A model generated the notes under the pieces. The model was given only the letters and a program-made list of their open reading frames with translations, was not told where the DNA came from and did not search any database. A DNA stretch of 64,000 nt from JANQEU01 sp965601455 (GTDB lineage Bacteria; Bacteroidota; Bacteroidia; Cytophagales; Cyclobacteriaceae): contig OZ271831.1 in the NCBI GenBank assembly GCA_965601455.1, positions 2,976,001 to 3,040,000 of the forward strand. Reading direction: 5' to 3'. The translations under genes were made by a program, and so were the position numbers. Below are positions 27,083-36,517 of this stretch, piece by piece (the stretch's first letter is position 1; every line of letters starts with the position of its first letter).

Positions 27083-28441
27083 ATGGAAAAGACACGGCGA
27101 TCCTTTATTAAACACTCTGCTGCGGCCCTGGCCTTTTCCTCCATAGGATTTCCTTCAATAACTTCTGCACAAAAACAGAAACCCTGGAGGGTAGCTCTGA
27201 TAGGAACTGGTTGGTATGGTAAAAGTGATCTTTTCAAGCTTATTCAGGTTGCATCAATTGAGGTAGTAGGACTATCTGATGTGGACAACAACCATCTTCA
27301 GGAAGCAGCAGTATTAGTACAGCAGCGTCAGTCTAATGGTAAGAAACCTAACCTTTATAATCGATACAAAGAGTTGTTGGAAAAGGAAAAGCCGGAAATC
27401 GTTCTCATTGGTACCCCGGATCACTGGCATGCCTTAATGGCTATTGATGCTATTAAGTCTGGAGCACACATCTATCTACAAAAACCGGTTAGTCTTGATG
27501 TTATCGAAGGAGAAGCCGTTCTGGCGGCTGCAAGAAAATACAATAAGGTTGTTCAAATAGGAACTCAAAGGAGAAGCACACCACACCTGGAAAGAGCAAA
27601 GCAGGAGATAGTTGAAAGCGGCGAGTTGGGGAAAGTGTCTCACGTGGAAATGTGTTGCTATTATCACATGCGTGCAAACGACAACCCTCCTCTGTCCGAT
27701 ATCCCGGATTTCCTGGACTACGATTATTACACAGGCCCTACTTCTTACAGACCTTATGATAAGCTACCTCATCGTGGTTGGTGGCGGGCATTCACGGAAT
27801 ATAGTAACGGGATCATGGGTGATATGTGCGTACACATGTTCGATGCTGTTCGTTGGAACCTTGGCCTGGGTTGGCCGGAAAGTATTACATCTTCAGGCGG
27901 TATATATGTGCAAAAGTCAAGTAAGTCAAATACCTCAGACACACAAACCGCAATTTTTCAATACCCCGAGCTGAATTGCGTCTGGAACCATCGATCCTGG
28001 GGGGCACCAGTGGATCCGGCCTATCCATGGGCCTATTTCATTTATGGTGACAAGGGAACGTTGAAAGCAGATGTTTTTGGATTTGATTTCATTCCGAGAG
28101 GTAAGAAAGAAGGTCTGAGGGTGGATGTTACCTACGAGAAAGATCAATACCCCGAGGATCTTAATGAGAAAGGAATAGAACTTCATACTGCGCCTGCGAC
28201 CAGGGCACATATGTTGGATTTCCTTCGTGCCATTGAAAACCAAACGTTACCGGTTGCAGACATTGAGCAGGGTCATATTTCCTCAGCATGTTGCATCCTC
28301 GCCAATCTGAGCATGGACCTGGGTCGACCACTTACCTACAATCCAAAAAATCTTGAGGTATTGAATGATGAAGAAGCGACCCAAAGATTGACCCGGAAAT
28401 ACCGGGATGGATGGAATCATCCACATCCTGATACAGTTTAA
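27083..28441 (+). CDS. Tat-exported Gfo/Idh/MocA-family oxidoreductase
   Basis: A 452-residue protein. The ATG at 27083 was preferred over an upstream TTG. A twin-arginine leader (TRRSFIKHSAAALAFSS) precedes the Rossmann domain (ALIGTGWYGKSDLF). The family motif is QKPVSL, with glutamine where the usual motif has glutamate, following GTPDHWHALMAIDAIKSGAHI. The C-terminal domain carries PADP-like and PYNPK features of exported sugar dehydrogenases. It is a distant relative of the protein at 11239-12525 and may share a transcript with the GGCT gene; the LacI regulator follows 65 bp later. Confidence 0.88.
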   Translation: MEKTRRSFIKHSAAALAFSSIGFPSITSAQKQKPWRVALIGTGWYGKSDLFKLIQVASIEVVGLSDVDNNHLQEAAVLVQQRQSNGKKPNLYNRYKELLEKEKPEIVLIGTPDHWHALMAIDAIKSGAHIYLQKPVSLDVIEGEAVLAAARKYNKVVQIGTQRRSTPHLERAKQEIVESGELGKVSHVEMCCYYHMRANDNPPLSDIPDFLDYDYYTGPTSYRPYDKLPHRGWWRAFTEYSNGIMGDMCVHMFDAVRWNLGLGWPESITSSGGIYVQKSSKSNTSDTQTAIFQYPELNCVWNHRSWGAPVDPAYPWAYFIYGDKGTLKADVFGFDFIPRGKKEGLRVDVTYEKDQYPEDLNEKGIELHTAPATRAHMLDFLRAIENQTLPVADIEQGHISSACCILANLSMDLGRPLTYNPKNLEVLNDEEATQRLTRKYRDGWNHPHPDTV

Positions 28442-28506
28442 ATACTTAGCGAAAGGCACTCCTTTGTGAAGTCATTTTCGTAAATTGTAGTCAATCAACA
28501 AGCACA

Positions 28507-29517
28507 TTGAAACACAGGGTTACGATTAAGGACATTGCCCGGGAATTAAGTATCTCCCCAAGTACTGTTTCACGTGCACTTAAGGGCAATCCTGAGATCA
28601 GTCAGGAAACCAGAAGGAAAGTTCAGGAGCTGGCGGAGAAACTCGAGTACGAACCGAATGTTCAAGCTTTAGGCTTAAGACACCAAAGGACATATACCAT
28701 TGGAATCATAATTCCGGAGATCAGTCATTATTTTTTCTCAGAAATAATCAACGGAGTAGAGAAGGAAGCACACGAAAGAGGGTATAACGTTATTATCAGT
28801 CAAACCAACGAGAACTACGAGCGGGAGATTTCAAATGCTAAGATGCTCTACAATCATCGTGTTGATGGTCTACTGGTTTCAGTATCCAAGGGCGATGCTG
28901 ATTATGATCACTTTCATGCTTTGCAGGACAAAGGTTTACCAATTGTATTTTTTGATCGGGCTCCCGCAGGATTCGATGCCAGTACCGTCACAATAGATGA
29001 TGAGGAAGGCGGGTACATCGCAACTACACACCTACTGAATCAGGGTAAATCCAGAATACTTCACCTGGCCGGTCCAAGAAATCTCAAAATCACCCAGGAT
29101 CGCATGAAAGGGTATGAAAAGGCACTCAAAGAACGAGGCCTTGATATTCCTCTACCGGCGATTATGAACTGCGATGATGAACACACTGCGAAGACCAAGA
29201 TTCTGAGTCTTTTGGAGAAGGGACTGGAATTTGACGGTGTATTTGCGACGAATGATCTGGCGGCTCTTGGTGCCATGAAAGCATTGAAAAAGAAAAACAT
29301 CGCAATTCCACAGGATGTGGGCATTGTGGGATTTTCTAACTGGATGTTCGCCGACCAGGTAGAGCCTAGTATCACCTCAATTTCTCAACCTGGAACCGAA
29401 ATTGGAAGAGAAGCAGCAAAGCTTCTACTCCGAGAAATAGAGGTTGATCAAAATCAGTTCATCGAACCCAAATCCGTAGTACTACCCATACAACTGATCC
29501 ATCGAGGCTCGTCCTAA
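28507..29517 (+). CDS. LacI-family transcriptional regulator
   Basis: A 336-residue regulator with an N-terminal helix-turn-helix (VTIKDIARELSISPSTVSRALKGNPEIS), hinge LEYEPN, and a periplasmic-binding-protein-like effector domain starting YTIGIIIPEISHYFFSEII, with the SITSISQPG motif near the end. The start codon is TTG at 28507, chosen because it gives the normal family N-terminus. It probably binds a sugar and controls nearby genes such as the dehydrogenase at 27083; no clear palindromic operator was found before either gene. Confidence 0.92.
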   Translation: MKHRVTIKDIARELSISPSTVSRALKGNPEISQETRRKVQELAEKLEYEPNVQALGLRHQRTYTIGIIIPEISHYFFSEIINGVEKEAHERGYNVIISQTNENYEREISNAKMLYNHRVDGLLVSVSKGDADYDHFHALQDKGLPIVFFDRAPAGFDASTVTIDDEEGGYIATTHLLNQGKSRILHLAGPRNLKITQDRMKGYEKALKERGLDIPLPAIMNCDDEHTAKTKILSLLEKGLEFDGVFATNDLAALGAMKALKKKNIAIPQDVGIVGFSNWMFADQVEPSITSISQPGTEIGREAAKLLLREIEVDQNQFIEPKSVVLPIQLIHRGSS

Positions 29518-29605
29518 CAATATTTTTTCAAAATTCTTCGTTAGTTAAAGGTTACCTAATTAGTGGTAATTGTATTAAATCAAGAATTTAATTTACTATT
29601 TATAT

Positions 29606-29806
29606 ATGCTATTAATCTGGTATAACCCGGATTTAGACTGCTTCGAAAAAGGGAGTTCCGCCGATCTCGCTTCAGTAAAAAATGGAAGTAGTCAAAAAGA
29701 AAAATTTGATGTCTTATATGAGTTTAACGTCACCAGTGAACAACTAGCAAATCGTATTCTCAATACCCTGAATCAGATAGATTCCACATTATCTGAATCC
29801 ATGTAA
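29606..29806 (+). CDS. Conserved hypothetical small protein, 66 residues
   Basis: A small protein beginning MLLIWYNPDLDCFEKGSSAD, mostly polar, with a predicted amphipathic helix near residues 44-62 (TSEQLANRILNTLNQ). No signal peptide. It lies between the LacI gene and the DUF4136 lipoprotein on the same strand, 33 bp before the latter. I do not recognise the family; the composition looks coding. Confidence 0.5.
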   Translation: MLLIWYNPDLDCFEKGSSADLASVKNGSSQKEKFDVLYEFNVTSEQLANRILNTLNQIDSTLSESM

Positions 29807-29839
29807 TTCGCTTGTCTTAAAACATATTATTTTAGCCAG

Positions 29840-30376
29840 ATGTACCGCTGGCTATCCATCTTTTCTTTTATCCTGATTTCCGCATGCAGCGGTCGTGTCA
29901 TTAATTTCGTCAACGAAGACGCACCCTTAAAAACATACGACACCTATGTTCTGGTAGGCTTAAAAGGAAAGAATGTTGGTGAAGCACCTGATCAGGCAGC
30001 AGTATTCCGAAGAATTGAGGGGTACATAATCAATGAAATGGCCCGTAGGCAATACACCAAAACAGATAATGACCCGGATCTGATACTTAGATACGAAATT
30101 GTTTCAGGAACAAGGACTGAACGCAACAACAACAACATGTCCTTTTACTACGTCCCTCCTCCAAACAACAGACAAGTTGTTGAATCAGTAATTCTTCTGG
30201 AATTGACTGATCGGAAAACAAAAAAACTTGTGTGGCATGCCAGTCTTGATTTACGCGAGCACTCCAGACTTACCAAACGTAAAGACCCGCTGCAAGCGGC
30301 CTTCCAAACCATGTTCAATACCTACCCTTATCGCGCAGGAAGCGATGAGCCGGATCCAAACCTCATCGTGAAATGA
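29840..30376 (+). CDS. DUF4136-family lipoprotein
   Basis: A 178-residue protein with signal peptide and lipobox (MYRWLSIFSFILISAC), then the DUF4136 pattern: LKTYDTYVL, AVFRRIEGYIINEMARRQY, DLILRYEI and LLELTDRKTKKLVWHASLD. These outer-membrane lipoproteins have no assigned function. Its stop overlaps the NhaC-type antiporter start by four bases (ATGA), so the two are coupled. Confidence 0.85.
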   Translation: MYRWLSIFSFILISACSGRVINFVNEDAPLKTYDTYVLVGLKGKNVGEAPDQAAVFRRIEGYIINEMARRQYTKTDNDPDLILRYEIVSGTRTERNNNNMSFYYVPPPNNRQVVESVILLELTDRKTKKLVWHASLDLREHSRLTKRKDPLQAAFQTMFNTYPYRAGSDEPDPNLIVK

Positions 30377-31794
30377 ATGAATACGGCATACTGTCTATAA
30401 TTCCGCCACTTCTGGCCATTTTTCTTGCCATAAGAACTAAGCAGGTGATTTTCTCTCTGCTCACAGGCATCTTAATAGGATGGATAATTATAGAAGATGG
30501 AAATGTTTTTGCCGGATTCCTTTCAACATTAGAGTCTATTGTTGATGTCTTTAAAAGTTCAGGAAATACCCGTACCGTTGTTTTCACCTTATTGATTGGC
30601 GCACTTATTCAGCTGATTAGATATTCAGGTGGAGTAAGTGGTTTTATTTCATGGGTACAAAAGAAACTCGATAATGGCCCCAATCCTAGAAGATCGGTAC
30701 AAGTAGCTGCAACACTGACGGGTTTCATCCTATTTATTGAGAGTAACATATCCATTCTAACCGTTGGAACGGCATTTCGCCCCCTTTTTGATAAATACAA
30801 AATAGCCAAAGAGAAATTGGCCTATCTGGCTGATAGTAGTTCCGCACCCTCCTGTATCCTCTTTCCGCTTAACGCTTGGGGAGCATACATCATGGGTCTC
30901 CTGCTGGCCTTTGATCATCTGGATCCCTTTAAGACATTGATTTACGCCATTCCCTTTAACTTCTACGCATTACTGACCCTAGGATTGGTATTCTACCTGG
31001 CAGCCACCGGAAAAAGTTATGGACCTATGAGGGATTTTGAAGCTAATCCGGTAATCGAAAAACAGGAAGAGGAAAGTGAAAATGAAAAAACCGGGCATTG
31101 GTTATTCATGGTGATCCCACTCGCGGTGATGGTATTCAGTATGCCTTTGTACCTAATTTACTCCGGTTGGGAGGCTGCAGGTAATGGAACTCTGGGTGAA
31201 AAAGTCTGGACCAGCATTGGAAATGGATCCGGAAGCTTTTCAGTCACCGCTGCAGTTGCTACGGCATTATTATTTGCTGGTGTTTTCTACGGACTTGCCA
31301 AACGAATTACTTTAAAAGGATTCTTTGAGGAGTCGTTAGTAGGTATGAAAGATATGTTGATCATGTCCATTCTAATGGTACTGGCATTTGCTATCGGTGA
31401 TCTTTGCAATACTCACATGGGTACCGGTCAATATGTGGCTGATGTAACCGCAGAATGGCTCTCACCTGCTCTTGCACCAACCATTCTATTTCTTACCAGT
31501 TGCTTTGTCGCATTCTCCACGGGAACGAGCTGGGGAACATTTGCAATAATGATCGCCATTGGAGTCCCAGTATCGCAAGCTCTGGGTTTGAATCCATACC
31601 TATCAATAGCTGCTGTTTTGGGTGGTGGTGTATTTGGTGACCATTGTTCACCGATTTCTGATACAACTCTGATCTCATCGGTAGCAGCCAGGTGCGATCA
31701 CATTGATCATGTGCGAACTCAACTACCCTATGCACTTTTCACCGGAGGAATTGCAACGATCCTGTATCTTATCGCTGGAATAATCCTGTCTTAA
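30373..31794 (+). CDS. NhaC-family Na+/H+ antiporter
   Basis: A 473-residue membrane protein with about 11-12 helices. Family features: SIIPPLLAIFLAIRTKQVIFSLLTGI at the start, GALIQLIRYSGG, LADSSSAPSCILFPLNAWGAYI, and ATGTSWGTFAIMIAIGVP-type and GDHCSPISDTTLISS motifs later on. NhaC-type transporters exchange Na+ for H+ or an organic acid (as in malate/lactate antiport). It is translationally coupled to the DUF4136 gene. Its 3' end overlaps the convergent lysA gene by four bases. Confidence 0.9.
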   Translation: MNEYGILSIIPPLLAIFLAIRTKQVIFSLLTGILIGWIIIEDGNVFAGFLSTLESIVDVFKSSGNTRTVVFTLLIGALIQLIRYSGGVSGFISWVQKKLDNGPNPRRSVQVAATLTGFILFIESNISILTVGTAFRPLFDKYKIAKEKLAYLADSSSAPSCILFPLNAWGAYIMGLLLAFDHLDPFKTLIYAIPFNFYALLTLGLVFYLAATGKSYGPMRDFEANPVIEKQEEESENEKTGHWLFMVIPLAVMVFSMPLYLIYSGWEAAGNGTLGEKVWTSIGNGSGSFSVTAAVATALLFAGVFYGLAKRITLKGFFEESLVGMKDMLIMSILMVLAFAIGDLCNTHMGTGQYVADVTAEWLSPALAPTILFLTSCFVAFSTGTSWGTFAIMIAIGVPVSQALGLNPYLSIAAVLGGGVFGDHCSPISDTTLISSVAARCDHIDHVRTQLPYALFTGGIATILYLIAGIILS

Positions 31795-32951
31795 TTAAGA
31801 TCATCGCTGTATACAGAAGAAGCAACATCCCTTAGGTTATATCTGCTTGACATTACCTCAGCATAGGCTCCACTGGACCGAATGGCAATTAGATCTCCCC
31901 TTTTAGCTTCAGGTAAGGTAATGCCCCTACCAAATGCATCGGAAGTCTCACAAATTGGCCCAACTACATCATAGGTCTTCAGATTGCCACTAGAAACCAG
32001 GTTTTCAATACAATGAGTAGATCGATAAAGTGCAGGTCTGATGAGCTCGGTCATTCCGGCATCCAAAATCATAAATATGGTTGATTCTCCGGGTTTAGTG
32101 AAAAGAACACGGCTAATCAAAGACCCACATTGGCCAATAATGGATCGACCCAACTCAAAATGTAGCAATTGATTTGGAAATAAATCCAAATGATCCTTAA
32201 ATCGTTGGAAGTACCCTTTGAAGTCTGGGATTGCGCCGCCCTCGGGATCATCATAGTCTATGCCTAATCCACCGCCAACATTCACGTGGGGAAGTTGAAA
32301 TCCCTTTTCAACAATTGCCTTCTGCAGTTCATTTATACGTCCTGCCAACTCCGTGAATCTTCCTAAGTCGGTAATCTGCGAACCTATATGAAAGTGAATT
32401 CCAATAAACTCTATGTGCTTGAGTGATGGGATCAACTCCAGCGCCTCCCATAATTCGCTTATAGTTATACCAAATTTGTTATCTCTGGTACCCGTTGTAA
32501 TGTATTCATGTGTTCGGGCATCTACATTGGGGTTGATCCTTAAGGCGAATTTGGCCACCTTGTTTCTGGAAGAAGCCAGCTCATTCAGCACTTTCAGTTC
32601 TTCTATAGACTCTACATTAAAGGAGAAAATCTCAGAGTCCAGACCGATTCCGATTTCTTTATCGCTTTTTCCAACACCAGCAAAAACAATCTTTTCAGGT
32701 GAAAATCCCTCCTCAAGAGCTCTCGTGATCTCATTTCCGGAAACGCAATCAGCACCCAATCCTGATTCCCGAATAACATTTAAAATGCGCCTGTTGACAT
32801 TTGCCTTAAATGCATAGTGAATTTCAAAAGGAAAACCCTTTGTCTCTTCATGAAGGATATCAAGTGTTTTTCGGAGTAGATTCAGGTCATAGAAATAGAA
32901 CGGTGTTTCGATTTCCTTAAACGCCCTGCTGTGGTCCTTCAGTGCACTCAT
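31791..32951 (-). CDS. lysA: Diaminopimelate decarboxylase
   Basis: A 386-residue PLP enzyme. The ATG at 32951 overlaps the TPR gene stop (ATGA) and was chosen over an in-frame TTG two codons upstream. The PLP lysine is in HYAFKANVN, then HFHIGSQI, NVGGGLGIDY, ELGRSIIG and CETSDAFGR, with SGAYAEVMSSRYN at the end, all normal for LysA. It makes L-lysine from meso-diaminopimelate. It is the last gene of a four-gene minus-strand operon headed by dapD. Confidence 0.95.
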   Translation of the reverse strand: MSALKDHSRAFKEIETPFYFYDLNLLRKTLDILHEETKGFPFEIHYAFKANVNRRILNVIRESGLGADCVSGNEITRALEEGFSPEKIVFAGVGKSDKEIGIGLDSEIFSFNVESIEELKVLNELASSRNKVAKFALRINPNVDARTHEYITTGTRDNKFGITISELWEALELIPSLKHIEFIGIHFHIGSQITDLGRFTELAGRINELQKAIVEKGFQLPHVNVGGGLGIDYDDPEGGAIPDFKGYFQRFKDHLDLFPNQLLHFELGRSIIGQCGSLISRVLFTKPGESTIFMILDAGMTELIRPALYRSTHCIENLVSSGNLKTYDVVGPICETSDAFGRGITLPEAKRGDLIAIRSSGAYAEVMSSRYNLRDVASSVYSDDLN

Positions 32952-33541
32952 CGGCAATATTCGTTTAAGGCTGAAGCAGCTCCCTGTATATTCAGATTAT
33001 TAGCCTTCTTGAAATCTTCGCAAGCGCTTGATCTTTTGTCTAGTGCAATCTTCAAGGCCCCTCGGTAGAGATAGGCTTCGCCGAGGTTTCTATCCAACTT
33101 TATAGCAGTACTATACGATTCCAGAGCCTGCTTGGTATAGCCCATCTGGTGCTGTGATCTGGCTGCCAAAAAATAAGCCGATGCTGACCGATCATTTATT
33201 TCGAGAGCTGCATTCGCAGATAACAAAGCTTGGTTATAGTTCTTTTGTTCGTATCGAACCATGGAAAGGCTCAGGTGAGCACTGACATTCCTTTTATCTA
33301 GTTCCAATACTTTTTGATAGTCCGTTATCGCATTTTCAAATTTGCCAATTTCCTCATACGATCGACCACGATTATACAGGGTTTTAACATTTGCCGGATT
33401 GGACTCGAGATAGCTATTGTATGATTCTATGGCCGCTGCATAGTCGCCCTTCTCAAACAGCACATCACCCTCGTTGCTGGCTCCCGAAGAACAGGATACC
33501 ACCCATAGCACGAGAAGAAGTATAGAAATTTTATTCCTCAT
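32948..33541 (-). CDS. TPR-repeat lipoprotein
   Basis: A 197-residue lipoprotein (MRNKISILLLVLWVVSC, lipobox at residue 17). Four to five tetratricopeptide repeats follow, for example GDVLFEKGDYAAAIESYNSYL, GRSYEEIGKFENAITDYQKVL and ARSQHQMGYTKQALESYSTAI. TPRs act as protein-protein scaffolds. It is transcribed with dapD and lysA; its stop overlaps the lysA start. It may be an envelope accessory protein, with no specific role evident. Confidence 0.85.
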   Translation of the reverse strand: MRNKISILLLVLWVVSCSSGASNEGDVLFEKGDYAAAIESYNSYLESNPANVKTLYNRGRSYEEIGKFENAITDYQKVLELDKRNVSAHLSLSMVRYEQKNYNQALLSANAALEINDRSASAYFLAARSQHQMGYTKQALESYSTAIKLDRNLGEAYLYRGALKIALDKRSSACEDFKKANNLNIQGAASALNEYCR

Positions 33542-33566
33542 AATAAGCCCGCAAAGATAGACGTGG

Positions 33567-34385
33567 CTAATTAAAATCAGGTCCGTAACGAAGGTTTTTG
33601 TAACCCACTAATTCGGTGTGCGCGGTACCAAAAAACATGTCAGCCTCTATCTTAAGCGGTAACTGATTATCATCCGCCGAAACCCAAATTGTAATTGGTT
33701 GGGTCCCGGGGAATATGTCATTCTCCGGAACTATAGGCACAACCTTATGCGCATCTAACTCACCTACCTGGGTATCTAACATTTCCGTACCCTTATACAG
33801 GACCTTCATGTCGTAGTATATTTCATCGTAAAATGCCCTTAATCGTACGGTGTCGTTCTTGTTTAGAAAGCGAAAGTCAGTATTCCTTAGGTACATGTAA
33901 CCGCTGATCAGATCGTGAATCTGTGGGCCATAGTCGTAGTATTTTGTCGGACGCTTACGCCCCTTCTTGGTCATTTCCACCACAATATCCCCAGTTTCCT
34001 GGTTGAAGTAGATCCTTTCATTTCGGGTATACTTTCCTTCTTCAATGTCGGAATATGCGTGTACAGGAAGCATGGTCTTCTTATTCACGTAAGCTCCCCA
34101 GGAGTCCTCTACATGAGTAAATATGCCGACCAAACCAGCTGTTCTACCGGCAATGTCGACCTTGTAACAAGACTGGCCTTCAAATTGCTGGTCATCAGGA
34201 TCAACCGTGACTTCCGCCTTCCCAACGGTAAACCAACCATAACGTAGTCGATACTCCAGTATCTCACCTTCTTTGAACATAAGTGAACCTGGATCGTCCA
34301 GAACTAGCGCCTGGCCCATGGAAGCTAATAAACTAAATGTTAATAAAATGGTAAGCATTGAATGGAATTTCCCCACACTCTTCAA
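33567..34385 (-). CDS. DUF3108-family exported protein
   Basis: A 272-residue protein with signal peptide (MKSVGKFHSMLTILLTFSLLASMGQA). The body is the DUF3108 domain, with FKEGEILEYRLRYGWFTVGKAEV near the start and IWVSADDNQLPLKIEADMFFGTAHTEL near the end, a predicted beta-barrel or lipid-binding fold. Members are implicated in the envelope but have no proven role. It is 23 bp after dapD and 25 bp before the TPR gene. Confidence 0.88.
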   Translation of the reverse strand: MKSVGKFHSMLTILLTFSLLASMGQALVLDDPGSLMFKEGEILEYRLRYGWFTVGKAEVTVDPDDQQFEGQSCYKVDIAGRTAGLVGIFTHVEDSWGAYVNKKTMLPVHAYSDIEEGKYTRNERIYFNQETGDIVVEMTKKGRKRPTKYYDYGPQIHDLISGYMYLRNTDFRFLNKNDTVRLRAFYDEIYYDMKVLYKGTEMLDTQVGELDAHKVVPIVPENDIFPGTQPITIWVSADDNQLPLKIEADMFFGTAHTELVGYKNLRYGPDFN

Positions 34386-34408
34386 AACATCGATGCAATT
34401 TTAACCGA

Positions 34409-35221
34409 TCAAACGGCTACGTCATTTTGCCGAAGTGCATCATTTAATGATGTCTTTTTATCTGTACTCTCTTTTCTCTTTCCAATAATCAACGCGCAAG
34501 GAACCTGATAATTACCAGCTGGAAAAGTTTTTTCGACTGTGCCAGGGATTACAACTGATCGATCTGGAACATATCCTTTGTGTTCAATTGGTTCAGAACC
34601 GGTGACGTCAATTATTTTCGAACTTGCGGTAAGCACAACATTTGCTCCCAGAACCGCTTCTTTGCCTACTCGAACTCCTTCCACGACAATACTACGAGAA
34701 CCAATGAATGCATTATCCTCAATAATTACTGGTGCTGCCTGAATGGGTTCCAGAACACCTCCAATTCCAACTCCTCCACTTAAATGAACGTTTTTTCCTA
34801 TTTGTGCACATGATCCGACAGTAGCCCATGTATCTACCATTGTTCCTTCATCTACATACGCTCCAATATTTACATAAGATGGCATTAACACCGTGTTCTT
34901 ATTAACGAAAGCACCGTACCGGGCAATGGCATGAGGTACGACCCTTACCCCTAATTGATCATAGCCGGATTTTAATTTGATCTTATCATGAAACTGAAAA
35001 GGTCCAATTTCAATTAGTTGCATCTTCATCAACGGGAAATACAAGATCACCGCCTTCTTGATCCATTCATTTACGACCCACTTATTGTCAACTCTTTCGG
35101 CTATCCGACGCTTCCCCATATCCAGGTCGTCAATAATTGTTTTTATCGCAACGGCAATATCTTTCTCCTTGATCAATTCCCGGTTTTCCCATGCCTGTTC
35201 CACAAGGTTTTTAAATTCCAT
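34409..35221 (-). CDS. dapD: Tetrahydrodipicolinate N-succinyltransferase
   Basis: A 270-residue protein. The hexapeptide left-handed beta-helix is visible (for example NIGAYVDEGTMVDTWATVGSCAQIGKNVHLSGGVGIGGVLEP and EDNAFIGSRSIVVEGVRVGKEAVLGANVVL), with the N-terminal helical domain before it. It succinylates tetrahydrodipicolinate in the succinylase branch of diaminopimelate and lysine synthesis. It heads the operon that ends with lysA. Confidence 0.95.
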   Translation of the reverse strand: MEFKNLVEQAWENRELIKEKDIAVAIKTIIDDLDMGKRRIAERVDNKWVVNEWIKKAVILYFPLMKMQLIEIGPFQFHDKIKLKSGYDQLGVRVVPHAIARYGAFVNKNTVLMPSYVNIGAYVDEGTMVDTWATVGSCAQIGKNVHLSGGVGIGGVLEPIQAAPVIIEDNAFIGSRSIVVEGVRVGKEAVLGANVVLTASSKIIDVTGSEPIEHKGYVPDRSVVIPGTVEKTFPAGNYQVPCALIIGKRKESTDKKTSLNDALRQNDVAV

Positions 35222-35317
35222 TTACTTATTATCGTTTCTGTCGGTAATTTGTAGCTCGGCTGGCAAACGTAACCAAAATCTTTTTTGATGCCAGAAGAAC
35301 TATCAGCGTTTTAAAAC

Positions 35318-36421
35318 ATGTCGAAAGTTATCATTCTTTCTTCAATACTCAAGCCCTGGAACGAGGTAAGAATTTATGAGCGAATGGCAAGATCCATAAA
35401 TCGTCTGGATGATGTTGAAATTCATGTGTCCGGAACTCCGCCTGATAGTGAATTTAAACCTGAGCCCACGATCTTTCCACACGAGTTATTTGCCACCAAA
35501 AATAGGAAAAGAAGTCGTCTGAAAAAGGGCTTGGAAACATTCAGAATTTGGAAAGAATTAAAACCGGATCTAATCATTATAACTACCCCTGAACTCATTC
35601 CATGGGCGGTATTATTGAAACTATTTTCATCCGTAAAAGTGATATATGATGTACAGGAACACTACCAAAAGAATATAACTTTTCAAAGAGTCTATGTGGG
35701 ATGGAAAAAGCAACTACTACTACTTACTATTTGGATCATTGAACACCAATTGGGCAAACTAATGAATGGCTATTTTCTGGCTGAAAAAAGTTACCTACAC
35801 CAACTACCATTTAAACACTCCCTTTGTGCGATAGTAGAGAACAAGACTGCCAACATCACAATAGAAGAACCGTTAAAAGATAAGGACTTACTTCTCTTTA
35901 CCGGTATCATATCGGACTACTCGGGGATTCGACAAGCAGTTGAGATTTATAAGAAATTGAAAGCAAATCATTTTGACCTACGTCTTCGTATAGCAGGATT
36001 TAGTTACAACAATGATCATATCGTTTGGCTAAAGGAAGAAGCTCAAAAAGATTCGTCTATTGAGTTGATAGGAATTAACAAATTCGTGGATCATCACATC
36101 ATAGTTGAATCAATTCTTAAAGCTTCACTTGGTATTATTTGTCATGAATACTCAGAACTAAGTTCGGAAAGAATTCCCACCAAGCTGTATGAGTACTCTC
36201 ACTATCAACTACCGTTTCTTGTTCAAGAACATACTACATGGTCTGAGGTAGGTACAGCGTTGGGAGGTGCCATTCCCATGAACTTTGAATCTCCCTTAGA
36301 AGAGTATCCCACATGGAAAGATTTGACGTCAAAGAAGGAAATAATATTCAAACAAGACAAAAGTGCATGGGGAGAGGAAGAGAGGGAATTTCTTGACTTT
36401 ATTCAACTTCTGATATACTGA
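35318..36421 (+). CDS. Glycosyltransferase, GT4-like
   Basis: A 367-residue protein with a two-lobed glycosyltransferase layout. The N-terminal lobe begins MSKVIILSSILKPWNEVRIYERMARSI, has the DVQEHYQKN segment, and the C-terminal lobe has LLLFTGIISDYSGIRQAVEIY and RIPTKLYEYSHYQLPFLVQ (the E-x7-E type donor-binding region, degenerate). It would transfer a sugar to a lipid or polysaccharide acceptor on the cytoplasmic face. It is transcribed alone; no other glycan genes are nearby. Confidence 0.78.
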   Translation: MSKVIILSSILKPWNEVRIYERMARSINRLDDVEIHVSGTPPDSEFKPEPTIFPHELFATKNRKRSRLKKGLETFRIWKELKPDLIIITTPELIPWAVLLKLFSSVKVIYDVQEHYQKNITFQRVYVGWKKQLLLLTIWIIEHQLGKLMNGYFLAEKSYLHQLPFKHSLCAIVENKTANITIEEPLKDKDLLLFTGIISDYSGIRQAVEIYKKLKANHFDLRLRIAGFSYNNDHIVWLKEEAQKDSSIELIGINKFVDHHIIVESILKASLGIICHEYSELSSERIPTKLYEYSHYQLPFLVQEHTTWSEVGTALGGAIPMNFESPLEEYPTWKDLTSKKEIIFKQDKSAWGEEEREFLDFIQLLIY

Positions 36422-36480
36422 TCCAATTAATTGATAATTAGGTATTTATATTCCTATTAAATGATTATACTAATTATTTT

Positions 36481-36496
36481 TTTAGATTAGTCTAAA
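36481..36496 (+). promoter_or_regulatory. DtxR-type operator
   Basis: The bases TTTAGATTAGTCTAAA form a palindrome with six-base perfect arms and match the TTAG-N-AG-CTAA style of DtxR/IdeR boxes. It lies 22-37 bp upstream of the DtxR-type gene and overlaps the -33 position of a promoter whose -7 element is TACCTTTG (36505-36512). Autorepression of the iron operon is the likely use. Confidence 0.6.
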
Positions 36497-36504
36497 TTTT
36501 AATT

Positions 36505-36512
36505 TACCTTTG
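36505..36512 (+). promoter_or_regulatory. -7 promoter element of the iron operon
   Basis: TACCTTTG matches the Bacteroidota -7 consensus TAnnTTTG. Twenty bases upstream is TTTA, a weak -33. The start codon (36518) follows the box by only five bases, so the mRNA may be leaderless. Confidence 0.45.
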
Positions 36513-36517
36513 TCTTA

